In this document: one piece after another, positions 33,103-33,118 of the stretch | Numbering within the stretch: the stretch's first letter is position 1 | How the letters are laid out: every line of letters begins with the position of its first letter | Source of the DNA: Mariniblastus sp. | GTDB lineage: Bacteria; Planctomycetota; Planctomycetia; Pirellulales; Pirellulaceae | NCBI GenBank assembly: GCA_023300235.1 | Contig: JALZWN010000043.1 | Location: forward strand, 1 to 33,118 | DNA: 33,118 nt | Direction of reading: 5' to 3' | Notes under the pieces: generated by a model | The model's database searches: none | What the model was told of the DNA's origin: nothing | What the model saw: the letters and a program-made list of their open reading frames with translations, nothing else | Program-made: the position numbers and the translations under genes

Positions 33103-33118
33103 TCTCATTCACAATCTG

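Noticed and set aside
1-33118. tRNA, rRNA, CRISPR array or complete insertion sequence
   Set aside because: None seen by eye in the intergenic stretches; repeats found are inverted-end elements and a 13-bp tandem array without spacers, and no transposase motif occurs.

Overview
The window looks like a chromosomal piece of a planctomycete, most likely of the Pirellulaceae (Rhodopirellula-like) type. The signs are a DUF1559 pseudopilin with a small regulatory-like lipoprotein downstream, a secreted protein with dockerin repeats and a PEP-type C-terminus, two membrane proteins beginning with an NPYxxP motif, a broken sulfatase, a PhoD-like phosphatase, a dihydropteroate-synthase relative of the archaeal/planctomycete type, and dispersed non-coding repeats. 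Gene content is mostly housekeeping and accessory. No rRNA, tRNA, CRISPR array or intact transposase was seen.

Region 1 (1-6930, minus strand) is a histidine operon in the order leader peptide, hisG, hisC-hisB fusion, hisH, hisF, hisIE, hisD. In front of hisG lies a complete classical attenuator: a promoter, a 16-residue leader peptide containing His-His-Leu-His-His, a 10-base pairing between the leader ORF and the segment after it, and an intrinsic terminator 30 nt before hisG. The operon has three other oddities. HisC and HisB are fused. HisIE carries an extra N-terminal domain and resembles the fungal HIS4 protein, with hisD directly downstream in the HIS4 domain order. hisA is absent. A perfect 50-bp palindrome separates hisF from hisIE.

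Region 2 (7356-14891) holds a DinG/XPD-type helicase, an NPYxxP membrane protein, and a minus-strand pair encoding a dihydropteroate-synthase-related protein and PabB (pterin/p-aminobenzoate chemistry). Diverging from that pair is an ArgE-like M20 deacetylase followed by an ArgA-like acetyltransferase.

Region 3 (14892-20138) carries two related repeat elements with inverted ends, small membrane proteins, a minus-strand pair of DegT-type aminotransferase and CPBP membrane protease, a CobW-like G3E GTPase, and a possible 61-residue protein.

Region 4 (20139-22640) is a hipBA toxin-antitoxin module with three evenly spaced operator-like boxes, followed by a frameshifted and truncated sulfatase pseudogene.

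Region 5 (22640-33118) has the lipoprotein/DUF1559 pair, a large phosphodiesterase-TPR-sulfotransferase fusion, the dockerin/PEP protein with a strong terminator, a PhoD-like phosphatase, a bidirectional terminator, a FliA/WhiG-type sigma factor on the minus strand, and a 13-bp tandem repeat at the right edge.

The strongest candidate for something undescribed is the his attenuator in a planctomycete, together with the unusual gene fusions of that operon.
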